Notes under the pieces: generated by a model | The model's input: only the letters and a program-made list of their open reading frames with translations | What the model was told of the DNA's origin: nothing | The model's database searches: none | Program-made: the position numbers and the translations under genes | In this document: positions 46,963-58,987 of the stretch, piece after piece | Numbering within the stretch: position 1 is the first letter of the stretch | Layout: the number at the start of each line of letters is the position of its first letter | Origin: Gnetum montanum | Taxonomy: Eukaryota > Streptophyta > Gnetopsida > Gnetales > Gnetaceae | Length of the DNA: 64,000 bases | NCBI GenBank assembly: GCA_015680685.1 | Contig: MNCI01003452.1 | Location: forward strand, 185,142 to 249,141 | Direction of reading: 5' to 3'

Positions 46963-47247
46963 GTGACTTGGGTAGCATGGGATTCATATCTCATCACGGT
47001 GATATCTACATGTGTGTGTTTTGTGAGATCAGTGTGGATTACATTTAACCCTTCTAGTGCCTATGAACATTTGAAGGTGTGGTTATGCAAGGGCACTATA
47101 GGTTGGAACCTGCTTTGGGGAGGACCCACTTGCGTAACCCTTGTAATTTGCACCTGTAACACATCTCCCACACATTATCTTATACCCTTTAAGTATTACC
47201 AATGTTCTACTTTCCCTTTCATCCTTCTGGTTCAAACGTTCCTATGA
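46963..47247 (+). other. Short conserved frame in R2 spacer (CKGxxGxxLLWGGPTC)
   Basis: A 94-codon open frame with KVWLCKGTIGWNLLWGGPTC at 47074-47133, followed by a hydrophobic Cys/Phe-rich tail. The block CKG..G...LLWGGPTC is also encoded by R1 (23293-23340), with synonymous changes between the two. The frame is uninterrupted in R2. Start and function are unknown; a short membrane-associated peptide is possible but unproven. Confidence 0.45.
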
Positions 47248-47439
47248 GCTAACACATGTCCTTTTTCCTCCTACTCTTCATGATTTTCATTATTAGATTT
47301 TACACCATTATACTCTTTGTGCCTTCAGGACTAGTTTGTATTACCTTGGATCCCTTTACATTGACCTACACGTCCTTAGTTTATACCTTGGAGTTTCAAT
47401 TTTTTTTAAATTTTTCAAGTACCCTATTTTTGATAGGAC

Positions 47440-47693
47440 CCAATATTGGGTCCCTGCTAGTGGGTACGTGATATCGCATCCTTAAAATCTATATATATGG
47501 ACCCCCNNNNNNNNNNNNNGTCAACATCATTTGCAACTATTCATGTGGGGGGAGTTTTTCAAATTTTCTTCTACGACTTGCGATTGTGCATATCTTATTT
47601 CGATAACCATAACTCGCTTGCTAGTACTCCGATTTTCATTTCATTTGAACCTACTTGAACTTGGAGTGTTTAGCTTAGTCGTGGGGGAGGGGT
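47440..47693 (+). promoter_or_regulatory. R2 internal promoter block
   Basis: TATA box CTATATATATGG at 47489-47500. Upstream GGGTACGTGATATCGCATCC closely matches GGATACGTGATATCGTGACT, which precedes the TATA box of R2's own LTR. After the TATA box, GGGGGGAG is followed by a leader and TAGTCGTGGGGGAGGGGTA at 47676-47693, a copy of the polypurine tract. The same set of landmarks is in R1 at 23595-23840. Confidence 0.6.
47507..47519. other. Run of 13 ambiguous bases
   Basis: Thirteen N just after the internal TATA box; a small assembly gap, true length unknown. Confidence 0.95.
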
Positions 47694-48003
47694 ACATGCT
47701 GAATTGCGTATAATTTTTTTTTGAAATTCGTCATCGCTTGAAGGACACTATCAAGGGTAATTAGTTATAAAAATAATATACATGTGTCAAAAACAATTTC
47801 ATCTGCTTATCTATACCAAGAAATTAAAATTTGAAGCCACCTAAGCAAAGTGGACCAAATATTAAACTCTTTTGGGGACATTTCCATAAAAATTCCTAAC
47901 TTTAAAATCACATGGAATCAGAACAAATTCATTAAGCTAGGAAGTAAGGTATAACTTAACTTTGGTAAGAAAACTTACTAATGATTGGCCCGTGTGATTG
48001 CAG

Positions 48004-50796
48004 ATGGTCCCAAAGCGTGGACAACAAGAAGGTCCCTCTCAAGGTGCATCTAAGTGACCCAGGAGAGGTAGAAGATAGGTGCTTGTCAAACAACATGTAG
48101 AGCAGGAGGAGCAATCATTCAATATCCATCAAGAAGCCCCTACCACTATACAATTGGGGCATGTAGAAGGAGGAGCTACTGTAGTGCCTGAACAAGGACA
48201 ACACCTCACATTTCCCCTGGAGTGTGTTCAAGACATCCATGAAAGGTCCACATCAGCTGCAGTGATCGTGAAATTAAAATTTGGACCGTTCACGGAATTT
48301 GCTCCTAAGGCCATTAGGGACTAGCTCAAAGGGTCCCCTTTATGGTCTATCCTCTTCGAAAGCGGTGCTTGGTACTTAGGAGAAACATACCAATTTTGGC
48401 ACAATAAAGAAGAAGGCACCATAGTTGACATTTGTGGTGTGTCTATTGATTTTTCCACCAAAGCCATTTTGGAAGTGTTAAACCTTCCAAACATGGGGCC
48501 AAAGGTTGCTTGTCCACCTACTCACTCTGATGCTAATGCACGAAGGGTTTGGTTAGACAGGGCATACAGTAAGGAAGATAAAATATATGGAGAATTAACG
48601 TTAGAAGATAGAATCTACTTTAAAATTGGAACTTATCACATCTTTTCCACAAAAGGATTAAATAAAATTTCAACATATGTGGTAAGAGGAAGTGAGATAT
48701 TGATGGAAAAGATTAATGCTAACCTACCTCATCTATATCTCATGGAGATCTTAAGGCGGTTTGAAGAACACAAGATAGGGAAGTTTGTGTTGCCCTTCCC
48801 TTGTCTCATTAGGAAGCTATGTAAGCATGTTGGCATTTGGGGATACACCAATGATGTCCTTAGAAGAGCCCAAAATGCTTCGTATGCTAAATTGTTGAAG
48901 CCACCAGCTGCAAGGAAAAGTGCTGGTGAGATGCTGGAGCTAGAACAAGAGCAAGAACAAATGGTGGAGCCCATTGCAACTCAAATTGCAGGGCCTAGCC
49001 AACTTTCAAGCACAGGACCCAGCCAAAAACAAGAAGTAGGGCCCAACACGAGCCAACGAGATCAACCACCACCACCATCGTAGGATTACCAACCATCGAT
49101 GAGCCATCTCAGGGCCATTACTGAGATGGTCAGTTGGGGAAGTTGTGAAGTGCAAATCTCTTCCATGTCATCGACAATACCGTACAACCCATTGTCTCTA
49201 TAGATTGTGCATGGGGTGAGGTGTCCATTCAGATAGGAGGAGGGGAGACTTATTGGTTGCAACAAATTTCAAGGAACACTGCATCCTTTTAGGTGCAACT
49301 GGAGACTGGCATAGGGGCCACAGTGATGGTCGTGCAACACCAAGATGTAGTAGGAGTTGCAGAGGTGATCACATACCATATCAAAGAATCTTTTAATGTC
49401 CTTGTTGTGCCACTGGAAGATTTCATAGGAGCATAGGATGCTCAAACTTTGGTCGGTCCCGCAATAACTCCTATAGAGCATGAGGATGTGCTTGATCAAT
49501 TGTTGCAAATAGGATAGGTGATGATGTCCTTGTTTGACATCCCATAGGATGTTATGGTAGCACAATAAGGCCTCATCTCCACCAAAGGGAAGTTGGTCAT
49601 GATAGAGATAAGGGCTGAGCATGCAGAAGTAGAATTGGAAAGACTGCAAGAAAGGCTTGTAACCCTGCAAGCCACATAGTGGGATCCCTCTCAATTGGTT
49701 CCCACAGACTATCTGGACACCTCAGGATAGAGCAACTTAACAAATTATTGGTAGATAATAAAAGAGTGGCAGAGGAAAAAGAGAAGGCCGACTGGGATGC
49801 CTCCAAGGCACAAGCATAAACCTATGTGCACACCAAGGTACTCAAGGCCTTACAAGAAGAAAATAAATAGCTTGTTGCCAATAATATTTGGTTGACCTCT
49901 ATGAAGAAACAAAAGAACATTCTTGAAGAAAATTTTTACTGTGAGAAAAGTTGATCAGGGTCAACCAGGACATGAACTATTTGGCTAGAGAAAATCGAAC
50001 CCTCTCAATGGAGGAGGTACACGCCATCTATTAGAAGACGACCATCAAAATAAATGCATGGAAAAACAAGGCCAAGTGGCATGAAAAATTAAAGGAGTAT
50101 TTTCGAGACTAGGTGGGAATGTACAAGCAAGTTATCAAAAAAGAGATCCATATGGCCAAGGCCCACATCAACACTTCTAGTGCTTAACACACTAATTGGT
50201 GGGCCATATTAGATACATATGTATTTTTCCACTAGGTGGAACTTAAAAGCTGAGACCTACAAATTCAGGATGTCACAAAGTACATGGAGTTGGCAAATCT
50301 GTGGTATGCCAATATAGCCATGTTGATAGCAGGGCACTTGAGGATAGAGCTCGAGAGGCAGGTAGCTACCACCTACGCCAAGTATGAAACAAAATTTGCA
50401 TAACACAAGAAAACATTGCAGAAGCTAGAAGTTGCAGATTTTGAATTGGAGGTGGCTAAAGCAAGCTACCAAGGATAAAAAGATGTCACAACAGACTTGG
50501 CTTAACAGCTTACAGATTTTTAGGAGTACAAGGACAAAGCCAAAGCCTACGAGGAGGAATGACGATTTTTTGTGGCTTGGTATGTTAAAGTAAACAAAAT
50601 GTTTTTGCAACTATCATGCGCATGGGAGGTGCTAACTCCATCAAACATTGGAGCATTAGTATGGACAACACAGGATCTACGAACAGAAGAGGAGAAGCTC
50701 CAGGCACTACTTCAACATCATCAAATCCCAAAACCTAGAGCACAAGACAAGGGGAAGCCACCCATGGAGGAGCCACCACCTCCTGGAACCACATGA
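48004..50796 (+). pseudogene. R2 accessory ORF: transposon-protein-like domain plus coiled coil
   Basis: A 931-codon span from ATG 48004 (preceded by GTGTGATTGCAG, possible splice acceptor) to TGA at 50794. Begins MVPKRGQQEGPSQGASK, like R1's start. The domain at about 48270-48900 includes LKFGPFTEFAPKAIRD, GAWYLGETYQFWHNKEEG, TKAILEVLNLPNMG, INANLPHLYLMEILRRFEEH and LPFPCLIRKLCKHVGIWGYT. It is followed by a Gln/Glu-rich stretch (LELEQEQEQMVEP) and a long, stop-rich coiled coil to 50700. C-terminus KGKPPMEEPPPPGTT, shared with R1. The 214-codon core 48439-49083 is still open. The same domain type follows the LINE RT at 9.4 kb. Function unknown. Confidence 0.72.
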
Positions 50797-50997
50797 GCCA
50801 AATAAAGTTTACAATTTTGTGACTTTGCAATTTTGTAATGCTATAAATTTGTAATTATGTGTTGTGTCTCAATTTTGTCCTATTGAGTTCTCCACTACAG
50901 CATGAATAAATCATTAGTTAGCTAATAATCACATACCTATCCACTATGTAATAAATGAAGCTTATTCTCATTTTTGAATCGAGGATGAGTTGTTATT

Positions 50998-51011
50998 TAG
51001 TCGTGGGGGTA
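50998..51011 (+). other. R2 terminal polypurine tract
   Basis: TAGTCGTGGGGGTA directly before the right LTR. Upstream TCGAGGATGAGTTGTTAT parallels R1's TCGAGGACGAGTTTTTAC. Confidence 0.8.
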
Positions 51012-51868
51012 TGATGAATCATAATTCATCAGGTTGCGACATTAGACCCCTGATATGGAAGCCTCGATATCAGGTACACAATATTGCAACCAGGTCACGA
51101 TATCAGATACACGATATCGTGACTCTTGTGCAGACCTATAAATACACATGTAGGCACACGGGAAAGGATTTAGTTTAGTTAGAGTCTTTTTGTTATTTTT
51201 TCCTCTCAACCCTTTCTCCCAGTGCATGCCTATAGTGTGATGATTGTAATTGTGTACATCCTTTATTCAAGTGTGACGTACTTGAACACGAACATGATCG
51301 AAAATAAAGATCGAGATTACTTCATCATTGTAGCATCCACTTAGTTTAATTATTTAATTATTATTTTTGTAGTTAATATCTCTTCACCCTAAACTCCTTA
51401 AACATGGAATGAGTACAACTTGATCACGAGCATCTACGTGTGACTGCTTGGTATCCTAGTAGCGTACTCAGGCCATGCACTTGGTAATTCCAATGGTAGT
51501 CGTGCATGAGGCCTAAGATGTGTACAAATGATTAAGGAACAGATGCTCATCGCACTTAGGATAGCTTAAATACTCTCTCCCTAGCTCCTATTAGTTTAGC
51601 TCTCTCTCCCCTTTCCTCCTAGCTTAATTAAAGATTACTTTCCATCATCTCTAGGAGTAGCATTAGTTTAGGAACACATCATACATCTCACTCTAGACTA
51701 AACCATATGTGACAAAGAAAATACTAGTCTAGGTGGGAAGACAACGAACTAAAATCAATGAGTAACTATCTAGATACCACAATTAGCCTGTATGCGGAGT
51801 TCAATCGGATCGTACGTGAAACACTCATATTCGTATGGTTGAGTGTAGGGGTACCTCACCACTCATCA
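51012..51868 (+). repeat. R2 right (3') LTR
   Basis: 857 bp, TGATGAATCA...CACTCATCA, with TATA box CCTATAAATACA at 51135-51146 and the same GATATC array. Compared with the left LTR it lacks about 35 bp near the transcription start, including one of two GTCAGTTTT-like repeats. Followed by CTCAC. Confidence 0.92.
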
Positions 51869-51873
51869 CTCAC

Positions 51874-54240
51874 CTTGAATTTATTAACTTCATTAGGTTA
51901 ATGAATTATGGATCTTTTTTCAAGCCATCTTGAATTCTAGCTAGTAGTACCTCATCACATTGAACATGAGAGGTTTGTGACCCACTAATAGAAAAGAGCT
52001 AGGAGGTAGATTAAGGATAATAGCTAAATACATCTCTCACAACATTCTCCTTCATAGGATGGTAGACTAATTGTAGGTTAAATTTAGAGAGAAGGACCCA
52101 CCATTGAGCTTGCTTAGTTTGAAGCTTCATTTGATTGAGTAGATAGCTAATAGGCAAGTTATGTATCTTCACAAGGATTCAGCTTTGTAGTAGGTAGTGC
52201 CTTCATGATCTTAAGTAATGAATAATGGTGAATGTTTCTTTGTTGTGGATAGGCCATATTTTCTCTTCTTGATTTAGCTTTTAGGATTCATAGGCAACAA
52301 GGTGGTCCTCTTGTAGCAGTATCCCACCAATTGTAGTCTCATTAGTGTTTGTATGAATCTCAAAGGGTTTTGAGAATTATAGCAAGGCTAGCCTAGGATG
52401 AGAGGTTAAGGCCTCTTTGATTTTGTCAAATGCCTATTGGTAGCTAGAGTCCTAGTGTCATGTAACTTCTTTCTTTTGTGAATTTGTGAGAGGGGCAGTA
52501 ATGCTTGAATTTTTTTTTTGAGAAATTTGCAATAAAAGCTAGCTAGTCCCATGAACTATTGTACTTCATGAACATTAGTATGGATAGGTCATTGACATAT
52601 AACCTTAACATTCTTTGGGTTGGGCTTAATTTGGTTGTGCCCCATGAGGTATCCTAGAAACTTTAACTCTATATAGTAGAACTCATACTTCTCTTTCTTC
52701 ACGTAAAAAATTGATTTTGCTATAATTTTTCAAAGGCCATATACAAGTGGAGGACATGATCCTCCATGTTTTGACTATATATTATGATATCATTAAGGTA
52801 GAAAACTAAAAATTTGTTAAGAAATGACATGATGAATATCTCATTCATGATCATACAAAAAGTGGTTGGAGCATTAGAAAGCCCAAGGAACATTATCATC
52901 CATTCAAAAAAACCATATCTAGTCACAGAAGTGGTTTTTTCCTTGTCTTCCTTTGCAATGTGGACCTATTAATATCCTTGTTGGAGGTTTAGCTAGGTAA
53001 AATAGCATGCCCTAGCTAGTTGATCAAATAATTTAGAACTTAGAGGCACTGGATACTTATTCTTTATGGCATGCATGTTTAACAACTTGTACTTGTAATA
53101 AAGATGTAGAGTCCCATCCTCCTTGGTGATAAATAACATTGGTATATCATAAGTTAATTTTGAGGGATGGATGTACCCTTTGGAAATTATACTTTCAAGC
53201 TATTACTTCAGCTCTTCCAACTCTGGCTAGGTGATATGGTCTTTGAATAAGAGGGATTACACTCAGCAAAAAATCTATGTTATGATTTAATGCCCTTTGT
53301 GGTGGTAGACTTATAGGTATCTATGGTGGCATAGCATCATGAAAGTGATCTAGGACCCATGTAATTCATGGGTTGAAATTTGAATGACGCTTACTAGCCT
53401 CTACAAGATCAGCTATCTACACAACCAAAAAGAAATCTATGGGTGGGATTTCTAGCCATGCATTTCATTACCATTGGGGAGATGATTTAAAGAGTAGATT
53501 CTTCATCCTTTCCTACTTGTGCTCCATGACTTTGAATCAAGAAAGGTGAGTTCTCATGAGATAAAGATCATGTCTAAATGTGGAGCTATAAAGACCTTTG
53601 CCTTGCATAGGAGCTCCTATCCCAAAATAACCTCAAAGGAATTCATGTCCAAAATTGAGAAGTCGGGGACCCCATGCCAAGAGCCTACTTAGACTAGAAG
53701 ATTTTTGTTGATACTAATGCATTGAAAGGGTTAAAATGTTGTAAGTTTATAGAAGGCTTGGATTGGATCCACAACTAGTAAGTTCCTTACCATGGATAGA
53801 ACCATGTAATTGTGACTTGTCTCATTGTTAATCAAGGCATTGACCTATCTCGAATCCATGGTAACTAGGGAAAAATAAACTTGGTGTAATTTATTAGGGC
53901 ATACCTCTTAGGAACCTAAAGATTCTACCTTTTTGAGAATCATATTGGACAACCCCATCATCATAACCAACCTTTGCTACTCGCTAGAGGTGCTACCATC
54001 TATAAGTTATAGGTATAGTTGTGGATGGTACTCCAAGGACATTAGCTGCTTTTGTGGAGCTTGTCGTTGTATATTCTTAATTCTTTCTAAGATAAGAGGA
54101 AAATTTCTTGCTATATGGTTTCCACAACATCAAAAACATTGAATTGATACCTTGAATGATCCTCTTGAGAATTATCGCTTCTTAACCCTAAGTTACCATT
54201 TACTCTTGGTATCTTTCCACTTTTGCTAGTGTTAGCACAT
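51874..54240 (-). pseudogene. Element C: gag end, protease, RT and RNase H (part 1)
   Basis: Minus strand, read from 54240 down: KSGKIPRVNGNLGLRSDN, then a zinc knuckle CF, TGA, CCGNHIARNF (about 54143-54105) with its last Cys changed. Protease region: ALINNETSHNYMVL (about 53830), the usual Asp-Ser-Gly lost. RT: YKLLNMHAIKNKYPVPLSSK, VTRYGFFEWMIMFLGLSNAP and FYLNDIIIYSQNMEDHVLHL (52926-52720), where the active site reads YLND. RNase H end: WWVLLSKFNLQLVYHPMKEN (about 52080). Integrase and chromodomain continue beyond R2 at 43065-41690. Gag N-terminus and 5' LTR are not found. Confidence 0.76.
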
Positions 54241-57200
54241 TTACACCATATGATGGAGTAGATTGTAATAGATTTATTATTTTCTTGAAATTATTCTAAT
54301 ACATTGAAATAATTTTTATAAGTTAGATACCTAGGTTTCTAAAATTCAAGGATGATGAATTATGAGACTAGTTAATCATCTCATGAGTGAAATGAGTATA
54401 CTATAGATAAGGCTGATAGAAACAATGCAATATACACTGGGATGGATTATTAGTTCTTCTTAATTTGGTTTACTCTTCATAAATTAGTGTATATACAACC
54501 ATGAGTATAATGGAGATTTGTCTTAATGATTGTAATAATGCAAAGGTATTTAACGTGCAAAATTGGGTTATTATGTTGATAAATTAAAGACAAAGTTTAA
54601 CAGAATAAATTATGTAGTAATGTAGTGAGAAACAAGGGGTATGACTTGAGAAAATGAAACTTATATATAGGTTATAGTATGTAAGTAATATGCAAAGTGA
54701 AATCTTGGAAAGCACAAAGTTTATTTCTTTGAAAAATTGCAATAATGGCTATATTTTTTTACAATATATTGATATGAATAGTTACAATGATGATATTAAA
54801 TGCATTCATGAAAATATAACTAGAAGTATCCAATATAAATAATACTATGCAGTAGAATGCATAAAATCTTTGAGAATAAAAAAAATTAAAGTTGTAATGT
54901 TGGATTTTCACAATTATCAATTTCATCCAAAGGGAGAAAAAAATTCATAGTATTATTGCATACATTATGCCTAAAAGAAGAATTTAAAACTTGAGCACTA
55001 CATCTATTAACAATAGATATTGTTAATGTATTCATCAAAATTAATTGTAGAATTCTAGGAATGTTGCTAGACATCCATGTTCTACACTTGCCATTCCCGT
55101 CAAAATCGAGTTCATGTGTGCAGATCCCAAACAAGTAAACAATATGAAAATGTCTTTGCTTGTACAAAGTTGAAACCCTAATCTCCATTGTGCAAAGAAC
55201 CTACAATAGAAACAAAATCACAATGATGATTTGTTGTACTTATGAGTTAGAAAGAGAGCTCATAATATTGAAATGAAAATGAAATAAAAACACCATGGAC
55301 ATTCTCACACTTAGTTTGCGTTTCCAGAATGGTAATCAATAAAATGACATTAGGGCATTGACATCACCAATACCCTCATTGTGACTTCATGGTAGCAGCA
55401 GGAGTAGTTCTATTGACTTGGAGGAGTTTTGTTATTTTGGTCCATTCTCCAAGATTTGATAGGCAAATGCGAAGTAGTGTTTGTTGCTAAGATGCATCAG
55501 AGGAGGTAATCGTGAGAGTAGACTAATGGTATTTTGTGAAGAGCTCATCCACTAGTGGGAAGCAGAGAAACAATAACCTAACTCTTTCTCCATCATCGCA
55601 AGCACAAATTTAGATGGAAATTCCACAATGATTGACATAGAGATAGGGTTGTGAGACTTCGATGGCTTAGGATCCAAGTGTGTGGATAGTAAAAGGGATG
55701 GCAAAAGAGGTAGCCTAGGCAAATAGGTAGTAGCCAATAATAGTGCTAAAGCATAGAGCCAAGAATGCATAGCTTTTGGCATGAAAGCCATGGGGATTGT
55801 GAAGGCCTTTGTAGGATTACACATCAACACAATGTAGCAATACATGAAGCCCAAAGGCCACATAATCTTTTTTTTAAACATTGCTCACATTACCATATAC
55901 ATGGTCATTTTTTTAACATTGAAATGAGGTTTTCTTTAGTTTAAGTGATGAATTTATGAACTACAATTTTATTTTCTAAGGAGATTTAAGAATTAAAAAA
56001 ATGTATATTATTCCTTATGGAAGTTACAATATTCCCTTGAAATTTATAAGGTTATAATTACTCATAGGACACTTGCCCACCATGGCATGTATTCCTCAAA
56101 TTTTTGTAACTTCCTATGGTTATTCCCTTGATATTTGTTGCTAATAGAACAATTGGCAATCATAGCTTAAATTTCTAGTAACCTCTTATGGAAGTTATAA
56201 CTTCTAGGGTGGTTATAAATTAATCCCCTAGATATCTGTAATACCCTTAACTTTTCATGATTATTGTAATTACCCAAAACCACTATAAAAAGGCTTCAAA
56301 GGTAGAGTGAAAGGGGGAGAATTGGGTGAAGTAGCTTAAAAGAAGTTTGGAGATTGTAAAAGCATGGCTTGTTAAAGACATCAATTCAACTTCTTTGTTT
56401 TAATCCTATGAGTTCATTTCTTTCCATTTTGTTTTAGTTACTTAGCCAATGGTTTAGATAGTATCGTGCTTGGCATTTGATTTTGATATTTTTCCTAGGT
56501 TGATTTATAGCTTTTTTTATGAAATATTAGACTTCTATTAAGATTTCTCATAGAATATCTTATGTTGTTGAAAAGCATCAAGAGCAATTTAATAGTAACA
56601 TTTTAATGAATTTTCCTATTTTGAGCATAGAGAATCTAGAAAAATCTTTGGTATTTTGAAACAACTAAAATAGCTTCTTTATTTTAAAAGTGTATTGTCT
56701 TGGTATTTCAATCTAGAAATTATCAAATTTTTTGAAAGATCTATTGAATGAAATCTTAGACAACTATTAACTAGCCAAAATAGAGACTCGTACTTTTTTG
56801 TTTACACAACAATTTTTGGTAGTATAATAAGATTTTCTTTATGAAATTGCTTGTTGATCTGAGAAAGTTTGGACAATTCAGAGTTATTAAATTAGGAATA
56901 GCTTTACTGAAAAGTGTTTCCCTTTGTTAATTTATCTTGCTTAAATACTTGAGATTTTACACAATTTTCTTTTCTTCCTCTTTCTAAGTCCATTGAATCT
57001 TGCTTTATTTCTAGTTTTCTTATGGAAACTCTCTCTAGAAAAAATTAGAAGTAGATTGGTAGAATTGTGCTCAAAAGTTTTTTTTAAAATTTTTTTTGTT
57101 ACAAGTAACATACTATAGGGATTGTATAGAATAAGCGATTGAATGAAATAGGAATATCCAACAACTCATAGTATTTGACAAAGATAGCTGAATTTTTTAT

Positions 57201-57573
57201 ATGATAGTTGATTATAGTTTTATACACAACCCAACCATTTCAACATTTGCAACAACAAAACACATACTCACATTTAGTACATTTTATAACTATTGAGTCT
57301 AGTTGGAGGTATCTGGGCCTTGGTGTTGCTAGAGACCAGCAAACACCTAAACCCTATTTGAAGAACACCTTCGATCCCTTGACTTCCCATGGTCACAAGA
57401 CCCAGAGGTCACTACACATTGGCCATTTGGTCCCAAATGGTCACCACTTGTTCTTTTGGTGCTAGAAGGATGGTTGAAAATCTGTCCTCTAAGTTTATAG
57501 CCTAATAGTCCTAGGACACCAATAGTTCTTTTTTTGCTAGGAAGGCTTAAAAATTAGATACTATTTTGGGTTC
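54241..57573. other. AT-rich sequence, probably including the 5' end of element T
   Basis: No domain recognised. A minus frame at 55881-55552 (109 codons) starts MFKKKIMWPLGFMYCYIVLM and has a hydrophobic, Pro-rich middle, but no homologue or signal that convinces me. ACTATAAAAAGG at about 56281 could be the TATA box of element T's LTR. LTR ends could not be placed because the 3' LTR is missing. Confidence 0.4.
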
Positions 57574-58855
57574 ATGACTAAGAAGATTGATAGTTTGAAA
57601 GATTTCAAAGGTTCAAAAGAAATTCTTGATTATAAGACTGATTATTCATTAGAAAAAGAACAGAAAAAGGTTTTTGAGTTTGGAAACATTTGTGGAGTAA
57701 AGACTAGAAAGACAAAAAGATCACCTCTTTTGTCTGGTTTACTAGTTTATAAGAGAAAGTGAAAGAAGTATAAGAGTTTAATGATCAAAAGGAATTCTAA
57801 TAGGATGGAAAATCCTTAACAAAGAGTTACACCATTAGGATTTCAAAACTACAACAATGTTCCTAAGGTAGTTTACAAATATTCGCATGAGCCTTTTATT
57901 CTTGGAAAAGCTTACTTAGTTGAAGAATACATTCACATGTTTGAGTTAGCTTTGGCTCATGCAAATATTTAACATCAAGATTAATCTTGTAGGTTTTTTG
58001 TAGCAAATTTAAAGGATATGACTTAGATTTGGTATTCAAACTTTCCAAGCAATAGTATCATAAATTAGGATGATATGAAAAGTATTTTTTTGGCCTAGTT
58101 TGACAATTAATTGGATCAACAACAACTGTAATATGGGCCAGTACAAGCTAAACAAGAAGTTAATGATCCTATTAGATATTTTAACATTAAATTTCAATGA
58201 ATTTATGGACTCTTTCAAAGGCAATATAGACCATTAGATGAAGTGCTTAGAGATAATTATCTTAAGGTTGTGAATTCCAATATTTCAATTTGGTTGAGAA
58301 GAACTCCAAACTTGCTAACACTAAATGATTACTTTAGTGAGGCTATACAGTTAAAAAAAATAGTTGAACTTGAATTATGAAGATATTATCACAACTCAAA
58401 AAAGAGAAGAGAAAATTATGATTCCTATGCAAGATTTTGCTCAACTTAAAGCATTACTAGTTACATCTCATATTAAAATAGAGTAAGAGTCTAAAAGAAA
58501 AGAACCTAAAAAAGGATAGTTAATGAAAGACTTGTTCAAGAAAGTAGTGAAGCTAGAAAAATCTTTGGCAAATGTTAAAATCAAGAAAGAAAAGAAAAAT
58601 AAAAAAAATAATAAACATAAAGATACTAAGCTAGTAGAAGATGAGGATTAAAGTGATCTTATCATGTCCAAATTCCTTGATATTGAATTTGATGATGAGT
58701 TATCTAGTGTTCATTATGCAAGAAAATCTTCTAACAATGGATTTAGTGATACTTCTTCTCTATCAAGTTTTGAAGAAGATATATAATCAAATAAGAAATG
58801 TAACAACAATGAAGAAAATGGATATAATATTTGATCAAAAGAAAGATTAACAACT
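57574..58855 (+). pseudogene. Element T gag remnant
   Basis: Frame from 57574: MTKKIDSLKDFKGSKEILDY, then YSHEPFILGKAYLVEEYIHM and FELALAHANI near 57890-57970. Later Lys/Glu-rich stretches (KLEKSLANVKIKKEKKNK, about 58550) and DIEFDDELSSVHYARKSS (about 58680) resemble the charged tail before a gypsy protease. No zinc knuckle was found. Assignment rests mainly on position before the protease. Confidence 0.5.
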
Positions 58856-58987
58856 TCTAGGCCTCCAAACTTTATTTTTGACCCATCTACTAAGAGAAAG
58901 GTTTTTGAACCAAGTAGAAGAGAGAAAAATAAAAGTAAAAAAGATCAAGTATAATAAAATACTCAAAACCAAACTCTTAATAAATGG

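Larger units (their letters stand above)
46084..48003 (+). other. R2 spacer between gag and accessory ORF
   Basis: Same layout as R1's spacer after pol: an A run near 46663, the short conserved frame at 47086, the internal TATA box at 47489, the polypurine-like motif at 47676 and an AG acceptor before ATG 48004. Thirteen N lie at 47507-47519. Confidence 0.75.
43066..51868 (+). mobile_element. R2: pol-less Athila-like LTR retrotransposon
   Basis: 8.80 kb, LTRs of 893 and 857 bp with TGATG...CATCA ends and flanks CTCAT/CTCAC (target duplication with one transition). It carries a tRNA-Asp-type primer site, gag, a spacer with the same landmarks as R1, the accessory ORF and the polypurine tract. 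No protease, RT, RNase H or integrase is present in any frame: the sequence goes from the gag C-terminus (46083) directly into spacer. It is therefore a non-autonomous sister of R1. It splits element C. Confidence 0.9.

Noticed and set aside
54886-55881. Two minus-strand frames of about 100 codons as host genes
   Set aside because: Single short frames in AT-rich sequence without recognisable domain, partner exon or repeat in the window; chance frames cannot be excluded.
57321-57336. TGGTGTTGCTAGAGAC as primer-binding site of element T
   Set aside because: Resembles the tRNA-Asp site only with a three-base gap, and the preceding bases do not end in CA.
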